From assembly GCA_012965445.1 (NCBI GenBank), contig DTSJ01000290.1, positions 1-20,666 of the forward strand: a stretch of DNA of 20,666 nucleotides, written 5' to 3'. Within the stretch, counting starts at the first letter, position 1. Every line of letters starts with the position of its first letter. Made by a program: the position numbers and the translations under genes. A model generated the notes under the pieces. It had not been told where the DNA came from, did not search any database, and was given only the letters and a program-made list of their open reading frames with translations. This stretch comes from Candidatus Hydrogenedentota bacterium. GTDB lineage: Bacteria; Hydrogenedentota; Hydrogenedentia; Hydrogenedentiales; GCA-2746185. This document shows positions 1-7,535 of the stretch, piece after piece.

Positions 1-1569
1 TCGATGTCGAGCGTGGATTCTGAAGACGCAAAATCCTTGTGCGGAAAGGTCGCGGCTATCTTCGAGTATGTCAAAAGATATGTGGAGGCAGCAGAACTGT
101 ATCAGCGTGCGGGGGATCAGTCGCGCGCGGGCGAGGTGTATCTGCTGGCGGGCAATCTTCAGCAGGCAGCCGCGCGATTCAAGGATGCGGGACGAGACAA
201 GGACGCGGCGCGTGTCGGTGCGCGTTTTTACGAGCAGCAGAAACGCTGGAAAGAAGCGGCGATGGCCTACGCAGGCGCGGGCGAGTATCAGAAATCGGCT
301 GAGTGCTTTTCCAAGGCGAACGAACCTATACGGGCTGCGGAGTATTTCGAGAAGGCGGGGCAGAATGCGCGCGCTGGTTTGGCATACGCAACCGGTAAAC
401 GATTCGAGAAGGCGATCGAGACGCTACAGAAAGTACCCGCAGAAGACAACGACTTCAACGTATCTCGCGGTATACTGGGGCGCTCATTCTACGAAATGCA
501 CGACTACGAACACTGCGCGGCTACGCTGGATAATCATTTGACGGGAGAACGGATTGACAAGGCGAACATCGACTATTTCTATATGCTCGCGCTGGCTTGG
601 GAGCAGTTGGGGAAGCTGGACAAGTCAAAAGATCTGTTATACAAAATCGGCTCGGTGGACGCGAAGTATCGGGATCTGGGTGACCGGATATCGAGCATAG
701 ACTCGCGCATTTCCAAAGTAGGGTCGCAGGCGCATTCCGGGTCTTCGTCCGAAGCCATGAATATGGTCGTCAATACGTTGAAGGAGCGCTACGATATCGA
801 GTCCGAACTTGGGCGCGGGGGTATGGGCGTCGTTTATCTTGCGCGGGACAAGCAGCTGGATCGGAGGGTTGCGCTGAAATTTCTGGGCGCATTGGTAGAC
901 AACTCGAAAGAGTATCGTCAACGGTTCATTCGCGAGGCGCAGACGGCTGCGAAGATAAATCATCCAAACATCGTATCGATTTACGACATTTCGGCCAGCG
1001 AAGGCAAGGCTTACATTGCGATGGAGTTTATTGAGGGACCGAACCTGTTCAAGTTCGTCGAGAAGAAGGGAAGACTGAAGCCTGCCGAAGCGATCAATGT
1101 GATGATGCAGGCCTGCAGCGCTCTGGACGCGATTCACAAATCCGGTATCGTTCATCGCGACATCAAGCCCGACAATATCGTGATTGCAAAAGGGGGTCTC
1201 GTAAAGCTCATGGACTTCGGCCTGGCGAAGGCGGACGATAATCGGATTACCGTGGCGAACATGGTAATGGGTACTCCTTCATATATGTCGCCCGAGCAGG
1301 CGACGGGGAAGGAAGTGGATGGTCGCACGGACATCTATGCGATGGGGCTTGTTTTGTATGAAATGCTCACAGGGAAAGTCGTATTTGCCGATGGCGACAT
1401 TATGACTCGGCAGGTTAAAGAGATGCCTCCAAAGCTAGGTACGCTCGTCGAGGGGCTGCCGGAAGGACTCGAGGACGTTGCGTACAAATGCGTGGCGAAA
1501 TCGCCGGAGGCCCGTTACAAGACCGCCGGGGAAGTGGTCCAAGCCTTAAAAGGCGTTCAGGTTTCCTGA
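1..1569 (+). CDS. TPR-repeat Ser/Thr protein kinase (5' end outside window)
   Basis: A cytoplasmic Hanks-type (PknB-like) Ser/Thr kinase with an N-terminal helical repeat region. Residues are counted from the ATG at 4. Residues ~20-240 are TPR/SNAP-like helical pairs (AAELYQRAGD, AAEYFEKAGQ). The kinase domain spans ~264-518: glycine loop GRGGMGVV from 270, ATP-binding Lys292 (ALKFL), HRD at 384-386 with KPDN, DFG at 404-406, activation segment GTPSYMSPEQ. All catalytic residues are present, so it should be active. I see no membrane segment or extracellular sensor, so the repeats probably bind a partner. The frame is open to base 1 and the repeats begin almost at once, so the ATG at 4 may be internal and the gene 5'-truncated by the window. 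Its 3' end overlaps convergent tsaE by 13 bases. The substrate cannot be told. Confidence 0.9.
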   Translation, partial: SMSSVDSEDAKSLCGKVAAIFEYVKRYVEAAELYQRAGDQSRAGEVYLLAGNLQQAAARFKDAGRDKDAARVGARFYEQQKRWKEAAMAYAGAGEYQKSAECFSKANEPIRAAEYFEKAGQNARAGLAYATGKRFEKAIETLQKVPAEDNDFNVSRGILGRSFYEMHDYEHCAATLDNHLTGERIDKANIDYFYMLALAWEQLGKLDKSKDLLYKIGSVDAKYRDLGDRISSIDSRISKVGSQAHSGSSSEAMNMVVNTLKERYDIESELGRGGMGVVYLARDKQLDRRVALKFLGALVDNSKEYRQRFIREAQTAAKINHPNIVSIYDISASEGKAYIAMEFIEGPNLFKFVEKKGRLKPAEAINVMMQACSALDAIHKSGIVHRDIKPDNIVIAKGGLVKLMDFGLAKADDNRITVANMVMGTPSYMSPEQATGKEVDGRTDIYAMGLVLYEMLTGKVVFADGDIMTRQVKEMPPKLGTLVEGLPEGLEDVAYKCVAKSPEARYKTAGEVVQALKGVQVS

Positions 1570-2045
1570 GTAAACCGTTCCTGCAGGGCTTCCTGCCAGC
1601 CCTCGTCTAGCGGAGCCTCTGTGTTGATGGTGATCGAGCGCAGGTCTTCGCCCTTGTGCTCCATGCGGATGGTTACGCGTGAGGCTGGAAGGACAACTTC
1701 AGCGCGTTCAGCCCATTCGATCAAGCAGATTCCGGGTGGAGTGTCGATGTATTCTTCGCAGCCTATATCGTAGATCTCTCCGAGTGTGGTCAGACGATAG
1801 AGATCAATATGATAGAGCGTCTCCGTGCCGTGGTACTCATTTACTATCGTGAACGTCGGGCTGCTAACCGGTTCCTGAACCTTGAAGGCCTTTGCGAAAC
1901 CGTGAACGAGGCAGGTTTTTCCGGCGGCGAGGTTGCCGTAAAGTGCAACGACCGTGCCGGATGGAATGAAAGCAGCGAGTACTTCGCCCAGCGCTTCTGT
2001 TTCGTCAGGCGAACTGGTCTGAATCTGAATGGTTGCGGCGGACAT
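1557..2045 (-). CDS. tsaE: tRNA threonylcarbamoyladenosine biosynthesis ATPase TsaE
   Basis: TsaE (YjeE family) is the small P-loop ATPase that works with TsaB and TsaD to place threonylcarbamoyl on A37 of ANN-decoding tRNAs. The 162-residue length is normal. Visible motifs are Walker A GNLAAGKT at 37-44, SSPTFTIVNEY at 61-71 (the conserved SPTF block), HIDLYRL at 79-85 and LIEWAER at 108-114. The gene starts 6 bases after the nif3 stop on the same strand and has no clear Shine-Dalgarno, so translation may be coupled to nif3. tsaB and tsaD are not in the window. Its 3' end overlaps the convergent kinase gene. Confidence 0.95.
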   Translation of the reverse strand: MSAATIQIQTSSPDETEALGEVLAAFIPSGTVVALYGNLAAGKTCLVHGFAKAFKVQEPVSSPTFTIVNEYHGTETLYHIDLYRLTTLGEIYDIGCEEYIDTPPGICLIEWAERAEVVLPASRVTIRMEHKGEDLRSITINTEAPLDEGWQEALQERFTQET

Positions 2046-2051
2046 ACGGCA

Positions 2052-3146
2052 TTATAGTACGCGGAAGGGATCGGGTTCCATGTACGTGGCGACTTTCAGG
2101 CCGCCGAGGATTTGTTTTAGATAATCCGCCATCGCCGGAACGATCCACTTTTCTGTGCCGTGATGCCCCGCGTCGATAATGTTCAGTCCGGCATCCGCCG
2201 CGTCAAGGGCCTTATGATATTTTACGTCGCCGGTCACGAACACATCTACACCATCGGGAATATTGTCGGCGCTGTCACCTCCGGCGCCACCCATCACAGC
2301 GATGTGTTTCACTTTAGCTGTGCCTTTCCCGGTGACACGTACATGGCTGATGTCGAGTTTCTGTTTGACTCGTTTGGCAAAGGTATCCAGGGAGACCGGC
2401 CTTGCCAGCTCGCCGCGCAGACCTAGGGAGTAGACGGGGTTGTCCATCTCCAGCGGGATGATATCGAATGCGGGCTCCTCATATGGATGCGCCTCACGCA
2501 GCGCGTGAAGAATCTTCGGCGTGTGTTCAGACGGAAGGAGGGTCTCAAACCGAATCTCAGGCTCTTCGTTTAGCTTGCCGATACGCCCGGCGAAAGGTTT
2601 CGCATTCTCGTGAGGGAGAAAAGTGCCGTGGCCGAGCGAGGAAAACGAGCATTCCGTGTAGTCCCGGATACCGCCCGCTCCCGCAACGAAAACGGCTTCA
2701 CGCACCCGAATGAAGTGCGACTCCGGTACGAATACGACGAGTTTGGACTGTCTGGCCTGAGGAACTTTGAACAGCGCCTGTTTGTTGGTGAGTCCAAGGC
2801 GGTCTGCAAGAACATGATTGACACCGTTCTGCGCCACGTCCAGGTTGGTGTGCGCCGAGTAGCAGGCGATTCCGGACTGCGCAATATCGAGAAAGAGTTT
2901 CGAGAGCGGATTGTCGCTGCGTAGTGTGGTGATCGGGTCCCAGATTAGCGGGTGATGGCTCAAAATCATCTGGGCCTTCGCGCGTTTGGCGGCGTTGAAA
3001 GCGTCGCGGGTAATGGTGAGCGCGGTGATAACTTTGGTGATTTTCTGATCAGGGGAGCCGGTCGCCAGGCCGATTTTGTCCCAGCTGTAGGCAAGCGATG
3101 CCGGGGCCCACTGCTCCATGGATTCTATAACGTCGTTCACATTCAT
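2052..3146 (-). CDS. Nif3-like dinuclear metal centre hexameric protein
   Basis: Member of the NIF3/YbgI/YqfO family, often labelled GTP cyclohydrolase I type 2; the cellular role is not settled. Metal-ligand motifs are complete: SHHPLIW at 63-69, AHTNLD at 98-103, GDVKYH at 306-311 and GHHGTE at 327-332. At 364 residues it is the long form, carrying the central PII/CutA-like insert (~130-230) of the YqfO type. The start was set at the ATG at 3146, because the family begins this way (MNVNDVIESM) and the upstream open frame lies antisense to exoA. No good ribosome binding site is seen. It is followed after 6 bases by tsaE, and its promoter region (3147-3242) is shared divergently with exoA. 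Confidence 0.93.
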   Translation of the reverse strand: MNVNDVIESMEQWAPASLAYSWDKIGLATGSPDQKITKVITALTITRDAFNAAKRAKAQMILSHHPLIWDPITTLRSDNPLSKLFLDIAQSGIACYSAHTNLDVAQNGVNHVLADRLGLTNKQALFKVPQARQSKLVVFVPESHFIRVREAVFVAGAGGIRDYTECSFSSLGHGTFLPHENAKPFAGRIGKLNEEPEIRFETLLPSEHTPKILHALREAHPYEEPAFDIIPLEMDNPVYSLGLRGELARPVSLDTFAKRVKQKLDISHVRVTGKGTAKVKHIAVMGGAGGDSADNIPDGVDVFVTGDVKYHKALDAADAGLNIIDAGHHGTEKWIVPAMADYLKQILGGLKVATYMEPDPFRVL

Positions 3147-3176
3147 AGTGCCGGGAGTGTAGCCTATTCCCGCGCG

Positions 3177-3205
3177 TTGAATCCAAGCAGAGAGCAGGTT
3201 ATCAT
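3177..3205 (+). promoter_or_regulatory. candidate sigma70-type promoter for exoA
   Basis: TTGAAT (3177-3182), a 17-base spacer and TATCAT (3200-3205) lie in the 96-base divergent gap between nif3 and exoA. They match 4/6 and 5/6 of the -35 and -10 consensus and sit about 38 bases before the exoA start. This was found by eye only. Confidence 0.4.
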
Positions 3206-3242
3206 TACGCCTTGCTGTTGGCATCAAATGAAAAGGGGCGTT

Positions 3243-4013
3243 ATGGCAAATACAACGGTTGTTTCCTGGAATGTAAATGGACTGCGTGCGGTACTGAAAA
3301 AAGGCTTTCTGGAATGGCTCGATACGGCGCAGCCCGATGTCTTGTGTTTGCAGGAGAGTCGAGTACTTCCGTCCGACTTGACGGACGCCCAGATGGCGCC
3401 TAAGGGATACACGTCTATTTTCACTCCGGCTCAAAAAAAGGGCTATAGCGGCGTGGCAACGTATACCAGGAAGGAGCCGCTGTCCGTCTCTGTGCTGGGG
3501 AAAGCTGAGTTTGACGACGAAGGTCGTGTGCAGGCGATTGAGTATAAAGACTTTACCGTCGTGAATTGCTACATTCCGAACAGTCAACCCGAACGCAAGC
3601 GTATCGAGTACAAGCTCGCCTTCGTCGCTGCGATAAAAAGGTACTGCAACAAACTGGTCAAGTCCGGGAAGAACGTTATTCTGTGCGGAGACTATAATAT
3701 TGCTCATACCGAGATTGATCTGGCGCGTCCTAAGTCGAATGAGGACAATCCCGGGTACTATCCTGAGGAACGCGATGCCATGACCAAGTTCCTGAAGGCT
3801 GGGTACGTTGATACGTTTCGCCATTTCTATCCCGAACCCGGTCACTATACATGGTGGTCGTATCGTGCGAATGCGCGGGCGAATAACGTCGGCTGGCGGA
3901 TCGATTACCATTGCGTAAACAAAGATTTCATGGATCGGATCAAGGATTCGGTAATCTACAGCGATATCATGGGTTCGGATCATTGTCCCTTGGCGATCAC
4001 GATCAAGAAATAG
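3243..4013 (+). CDS. xth: exodeoxyribonuclease III / AP endonuclease (ExoA/XthA family)
   Basis: Mg-dependent AP endonuclease and 3' exonuclease of base-excision repair. The start is the ATG at 3243, preceded by an AAAGGGG ribosome binding site; the longer open frame upstream is antisense to nif3. The product is 256 residues, normal for the family. Motifs are VVSWNVNGLRA at the N-terminus, CLQES (metal-binding Glu38; the family usually reads CLQET), GDYNIAHTEIDL, the DTFRHF-TWWSYR block, GWRIDYHCV, and the catalytic SDHCPL at the C-terminus. Its stop codon TAG overlaps the AGGAGG ribosome binding site of the next gene, so the two are probably co-transcribed. Confidence 0.95.
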   Translation: MANTTVVSWNVNGLRAVLKKGFLEWLDTAQPDVLCLQESRVLPSDLTDAQMAPKGYTSIFTPAQKKGYSGVATYTRKEPLSVSVLGKAEFDDEGRVQAIEYKDFTVVNCYIPNSQPERKRIEYKLAFVAAIKRYCNKLVKSGKNVILCGDYNIAHTEIDLARPKSNEDNPGYYPEERDAMTKFLKAGYVDTFRHFYPEPGHYTWWSYRANARANNVGWRIDYHCVNKDFMDRIKDSVIYSDIMGSDHCPLAITIKK

Positions 4014-4017
4014 GAGG
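4012..4017 (+). promoter_or_regulatory. strong ribosome binding site overlapping the exoA stop
   Basis: AGGAGG shares its first two bases with the exoA TAG stop codon and lies 5 bases before the ATG at 4023. It fixes that start and implies one transcript for both genes. Confidence 0.8.
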
Positions 4018-4022
4018 CCGAT

Positions 4023-4601
4023 ATGCGATCTCAGGTAACAACCAGGCGAGGCGATTCGGGTGAGTCTACCGCGATCAGTGGAGATAGCTTTTCCAAGGCG
4101 CATCCGATCTTTGAGACCTGTGGAAACGTCGATGCCGTGCGAGCGGGTACGGCGCTGCTGCGACTCAAGGTTCTGGCGTCGGATCGCGCTGATGCGGAGG
4201 AGACCGCGAAATTTCTGATGTGGCTGATTCACACCTGTTTCCTGCTTGGCTCACACTGCAGCGATCCCCTGAACAAGCATCCCGAGTACCGGAACCGGGA
4301 GTTGTCGAAGGAATTTCTGGATAGACTGGATACGTATCAAGGGGGTCTTGAGGCGCAGGTGAAACTACCGAAGTATTTTATCTCTTCCGCGGCAAACGAA
4401 CTTGCTGCGCTTACGGACGTTTTGTGTACCGATGTACGGCGTCTTGAGCGAAGCATCATTACTCTCAAAGAGAGTGAACCCGCGTTCGACATCGCGAATA
4501 TACTGCCGTTCGTGAATCGGTTGAGCGACACCATGTTTATGCTCGCGCGGAGTTTTGAAGACGGCGACCATACCGCAGTCGACTACGGGGTCCTCGATTG
4601 A
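4023..4601 (+). CDS. PduO-type corrinoid (cob(I)alamin) adenosyltransferase homologue
   Basis: Probably transfers adenosyl from ATP to cob(I)alamin or a close relative. The 192-residue protein shows the PduO/MMAB blocks in order: TRRGDSGEST at 7-16 (family TRTGDxGTT, the ATP-phosphate loop), GNVDAVRAG at 34-42 (family GTVDELNS), VRRLER at 138-143 (family CRRAER) and NRLSDTMFMLAR at 165-176 (family NRLSDYLFVLAR). The catalytic Arg/Arg/Glu and Asp are kept, but surrounding positions are unusually divergent, so substrate or activity may differ. Translation starts from an excellent AGGAGG site (4012-4017) with 5-base spacing that overlaps the exoA stop. I see no B12-dependent enzyme or B12 synthesis gene nearby. 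Confidence 0.75.
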   Translation: MRSQVTTRRGDSGESTAISGDSFSKAHPIFETCGNVDAVRAGTALLRLKVLASDRADAEETAKFLMWLIHTCFLLGSHCSDPLNKHPEYRNRELSKEFLDRLDTYQGGLEAQVKLPKYFISSAANELAALTDVLCTDVRRLERSIITLKESEPAFDIANILPFVNRLSDTMFMLARSFEDGDHTAVDYGVLD

Positions 4602-4640
4602 AGTCCTGTCGAACCCCAGCGATCCCATTAAGCGGCAATC

Positions 4641-5285
4641 ATGGCTAAATGGTTCATCGGCACATGCGTTTTCGCGATTTTGCTCGTCACAGGTACTTAT
4701 TTGGACTGGGGGATTTTCCCCGGAATATTCAAACAATTGGCCTCGACCTGTTTTATTATGGCGGTGTGGTCGGCTGGTGCGAGAGAAAATCGGTACGGTC
4801 GCTTGATTCTTGCCGGACTATGTTTTTCCTGGTGCGGTGATGCATTTCTGATCAAGGGAGGGGACACGTTCTTCCTGCTGGGACTCGGTAGTTTTCTGTT
4901 CGCCCATGTCCTTTACTGTTCGGCATTTATTCTTCACGGAGTCTCGTGGAAATGGTCCATCACGAGCCTGTTGGTAATCATACCGACCGTAATCGCGATC
5001 ATGTCCGACGTGTTCTCCCATGTTTCCGACGATATGAAGATTCCGGTAGGTATCTATACGATTGTAATCACCGCAATGGTTATGCTAGCCGTTGGCACAC
5101 AAGGTGTTAGGAGCAATAGATTCATTGTTGTCGGTGCTGTAATGTTCTATTTCTCTGACGTTTCGGTTGCTCGCAGCCAGTTTCTGGACACGGGATTCCC
5201 GTACTACGTTTGGGGACTTCCACTGTATTACATGGGGCAACTTCTGTTGGCATTGAGCGTTTGGCGAAATAACGAGCCAGATTGA
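4641..5285 (+). CDS. YhhN-family (lysoplasmalogenase/TMEM86-like) membrane protein
   Basis: Integral membrane protein of the YhhN family, whose animal member TMEM86B hydrolyses the vinyl-ether bond of lysoplasmalogen. The bacterial substrate is less certain. The 214 residues form about seven or eight hydrophobic segments. Family blocks are FSWCGDAFL at 62-70 (consensus fSllGDvlL), GSFLFAHVLY at 83-92, GAVMFYFSD at 165-173 and PLYYMGQLL at 194-202; the conserved acidic residues in the first and third blocks are kept. It lies 39 bases after the adenosyltransferase gene, with only a weak ribosome binding site. It could be co-transcribed with exoA, but no functional link is evident. Confidence 0.85.
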   Translation: MAKWFIGTCVFAILLVTGTYLDWGIFPGIFKQLASTCFIMAVWSAGARENRYGRLILAGLCFSWCGDAFLIKGGDTFFLLGLGSFLFAHVLYCSAFILHGVSWKWSITSLLVIIPTVIAIMSDVFSHVSDDMKIPVGIYTIVITAMVMLAVGTQGVRSNRFIVVGAVMFYFSDVSVARSQFLDTGFPYYVWGLPLYYMGQLLLALSVWRNNEPD

Positions 5286-5326
5286 CAATTGAACAAATAT
5301 GCTAGAGATATCGAATCAGAAATTCG

Positions 5327-5358
5327 TTATACTATTCTCAAGGTGAAATTGAGTATAA
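5327..5358. repeat. inverted repeat around a TATAAT box upstream of the phosphoesterase gene
   Basis: TTATACT (5327-5333) and AGTATAA (5352-5358) are perfect 7-base arms separated by 18 bases. The spacer also holds CTCAA (5337-5341), which can pair with TTGAG (5349-5353). The right arm overlaps a perfect -10 hexamer TATAAT at 5354-5359; no good -35 is visible. A TTGACA occurs upstream at 5282-5287 without a well-spaced -10. It could be an operator or a leader hairpin. The rest of the 186-base gap shows nothing certain. Confidence 0.4.
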
Positions 5359-5471
5359 TCACGTCGTTTTGTTGTAGGTGTACAAGGATGCCGAAAAATC
5401 AAGGGGCACAGTACTGCGTTTTTACGGAGCGGGGCAGAAGTAAAAGCTTATAAATTCTGGAGGTCGGGCAT

Positions 5472-6197
5472 TTGAAGTATGCCTTAATATCGGACAATCA
5501 CGCGAATCTCGAAGCGACCGTGGCTGTCATGAAAACAATTGACGAAATCGGTGTCGACCAAATCGTAAACTTGGGGGATATCGTTGGTTACAACGCAAAC
5601 CCTAATGAATGTTGCGATATCATGCGTGAGCGTGAGATTCCGACAATCTGCGGGAACCATGATGCCGTTGCCTGCGGACTCGAGGAACCGTGGGGATTCA
5701 ATCCGGTTGCCTTGTCAGCCGCCATGTGGACACGCGAGACGCTCCGCGACGATAATCTTGAGTGGTTGCGCGGGTTGCCGGACAATCAGAAATTCGGTTC
5801 GTTTCTTGCCGTTCACGGATCGCCCGTAAATCGGAATTCGTATCTGTTCACCTGGGAAGATATTCTGCCGCACATACCGTACGTACAAGAGAAAGGATGT
5901 CGGATCGCGTTTTTCGGACACACCCACAATCCCGGGATTTTTTCCAAAGACGGAGCCTATAGTCTGGACGAGGACAACAAGTTTCAATTGGGACAGGAAA
6001 AAATGTTCTTCGTGAATCCGGGATCAGTAGGGCAGCCGCGCGATGGCGATCCGCGTGCCTCTTTCGGCCTTCTTGACACCGACTCAATGGAATTTCAATT
6101 AGTGCGCATAAACTATCCTGTTAAGCAGGCGTCTGAAAAAGTAACCAATGCGGGCCTACCCGCGTTTCTGTCTGAACGCCTGTTTTTGGGCCGTTAA
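5472..6197 (+). CDS. calcineurin-like metallophosphoesterase
   Basis: Soluble two-metal phosphoesterase of the YfcE/MJ0936-like group, related to symmetrical Ap4A hydrolases and protein phosphatases. The substrate is unknown. All five metal motifs are present: DNH (Asp8, His10), GDIVGY (Asp36), GNHD (Asn62, His63), HGSP (His115) and GHTHNP (His150, His152). NPGSVGQPRDGDP follows, the usual C-terminal signature. The start is a TTG at 5472: it gives the family N-terminus MKYALISDNHAN and is preceded by GGAGG at 5459-5463 with 8-base spacing. At 241 residues the length is normal. It appears to open the run leading to hisB, hisH and the HDOD gene. Confidence 0.9.
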   Translation: MKYALISDNHANLEATVAVMKTIDEIGVDQIVNLGDIVGYNANPNECCDIMREREIPTICGNHDAVACGLEEPWGFNPVALSAAMWTRETLRDDNLEWLRGLPDNQKFGSFLAVHGSPVNRNSYLFTWEDILPHIPYVQEKGCRIAFFGHTHNPGIFSKDGAYSLDEDNKFQLGQEKMFFVNPGSVGQPRDGDPRASFGLLDTDSMEFQLVRINYPVKQASEKVTNAGLPAFLSERLFLGR

Positions 6198-6259
6198 TAC
6201 ACAGCGGGTTACGTCCAGGTGCGCAGCATTAGCAGTTTGGACGCATTGATAACAGGTAT

Positions 6260-6853
6260 ATGATGAGAAAAGCATCGATTGACAGGACGACTAACGAGAC
6301 CACCATTTCCGTGGAAGTGAATCTGGATGGTGAGGGGAAATCTGATATTGATACCGGTATCGGATTTTTCGATCACATGCTGGTTCACCTGGCCAAGCAC
6401 GGTCAGTTCGATATCAAGGTAAAAGCGAAGGGCGATCTGGAGATAGATGCCCACCATACCGTCGAAGACATTGGAATTTGTCTAGGTCAGGCTTTCCTGC
6501 AGGCAATTGGTGAACCCACAGGGCTTACGCGATTCGGTCACGCCGTGATTCCGATGGATGAGGCATTGGCCGAAGTCGCCGTCGATTTTAGCGGCCGCCC
6601 CTATCTGGTATATAGAGCCGATGTCCCGAAAGTTATGCTCGGCGATTTCGATGCTGAATTGGCAGAAGAGTTCTTTCGGGCTTTCGCGATGAACAGCCGG
6701 ACGACACTTCACGTCAACCTACGATATGCCACGAATGTACATCACAGCGTTGAAGTGATGTTCAAAGCCTGCGCGCGTGCGCTGTCTGCCGCTTTGAAAA
6801 TTGACCCGGATGTTAAGGGAATTCCTTCGACCAAAGGTGTATTGGAAACATAG
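6260..6853 (+). CDS. hisB: imidazoleglycerol-phosphate dehydratase HisB
   Basis: Dehydrates imidazole-glycerol phosphate to imidazole-acetol phosphate in histidine synthesis. The 197 residues correspond to the monofunctional form, with no fused histidinol-phosphatase. Mn-binding motifs are visible: FFDHML at 36-41, DAHHTVEDIGI around 63-73, and a C-terminal block reading ATNVHHSVE then FKACARAL. Two adjacent ATG codons (6260 and 6263) could serve as start; the choice changes the product by one residue. hisH follows after 13 bases. Confidence 0.96.
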   Translation: MMRKASIDRTTNETTISVEVNLDGEGKSDIDTGIGFFDHMLVHLAKHGQFDIKVKAKGDLEIDAHHTVEDIGICLGQAFLQAIGEPTGLTRFGHAVIPMDEALAEVAVDFSGRPYLVYRADVPKVMLGDFDAELAEEFFRAFAMNSRTTLHVNLRYATNVHHSVEVMFKACARALSAALKIDPDVKGIPSTKGVLET

Positions 6854-6866
6854 GCGAGTTAATTCG

Positions 6867-7514
6867 ATGATTGTTGTCATTGATTACGGTATGGGAAATC
6901 TGCGGAGCGCGCAAAAGGGCGTCGAAAAAGGCGGTCACAGCGCGGTCATCTCCTCCTCGCCCGCAGATATATCCGATGCCGATGGAATCATCCTGCCCGG
7001 CGTGGGTGCGTTCAAGGATTGTTTTGATGGACTCGCTGACGGCGGTTTCGTTGACCCGCTCATGACCGCCGTCGCTGCCGGGACCCCTCTGCTGGGCATT
7101 TGTGTCGGGATGCAGATGCTTTTTGAATCCTCAGAAGAAGGGGAGGGTTCACCGGGACTGGGATTGCTGCCGGGAAACGTGGTACGCTTTCCGGACGCTA
7201 AGGGAACCGGACTAAAAGTCCCACATATGGGCTGGAATCGCCTTGATATATCCCCAGATCGACCCTGTCCGTTACTGGCGAATTTGTCGACGGACCCCTA
7301 CGTGTATTTTGTGCACAGTTACTATCCAAAAGTGGACAGAAATGATACAGTATATGCTTCTTCGGAATACGGTGTCGTGTTTCCTGCCGTTGTCGGACAG
7401 GACAATGTATTCGGCACTCAGTTCCATCCCGAGAAGAGTCAGACAGAAGGCATTGGAATTCTCAGCGCCTTTGGTGATTACGTAGCCCGCGAAGGTTCAG
7501 CCGCAACGGTCTAA
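6867..7514 (+). CDS. hisH: imidazole glycerol phosphate synthase glutaminase subunit HisH
   Basis: Class I glutamine amidotransferase that supplies ammonia to HisF for imidazole ring closure. The catalytic triad is intact: Cys79 in GICVGMQ, His187 and Glu189 in QFHPEKSQ. The oxyanion block PGVGAF (44-49) and the PHMGWN and YFVHSYY motifs typical of HisH are also present. The start is the ATG at 6867, giving MIVVIDYGMGN and 215 residues; the longer frame overlaps hisB and is rejected. hisA and hisF do not follow, so the his genes here are a split hisB-hisH pair. hisF must lie elsewhere if the pathway is complete. Confidence 0.95.
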   Translation: MIVVIDYGMGNLRSAQKGVEKGGHSAVISSSPADISDADGIILPGVGAFKDCFDGLADGGFVDPLMTAVAAGTPLLGICVGMQMLFESSEEGEGSPGLGLLPGNVVRFPDAKGTGLKVPHMGWNRLDISPDRPCPLLANLSTDPYVYFVHSYYPKVDRNDTVYASSEYGVVFPAVVGQDNVFGTQFHPEKSQTEGIGILSAFGDYVAREGSAATV

Positions 7515-7535
7515 TAAGAGCTCAGGAGTTGTAGT

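Noticed and set aside
2952..3242. Upstream extension of the exoA frame.
   Set aside because: It is antisense to nif3, and a good AAAGGGG site marks the ATG at 3243. An ATG at 3228 is possible but less well placed.
3147..4232. Leftward open frame extending nif3 upstream to a 726-codon reading frame.
   Set aside because: It lies antisense across the whole exoA gene, and the nif3 family N-terminus starts at 3146.
5388..5453. 21-codon ORF as an annotated gene.
   Set aside because: It has no well-spaced ribosome binding site and no recognisable product; kept only as a remark on the leader region.
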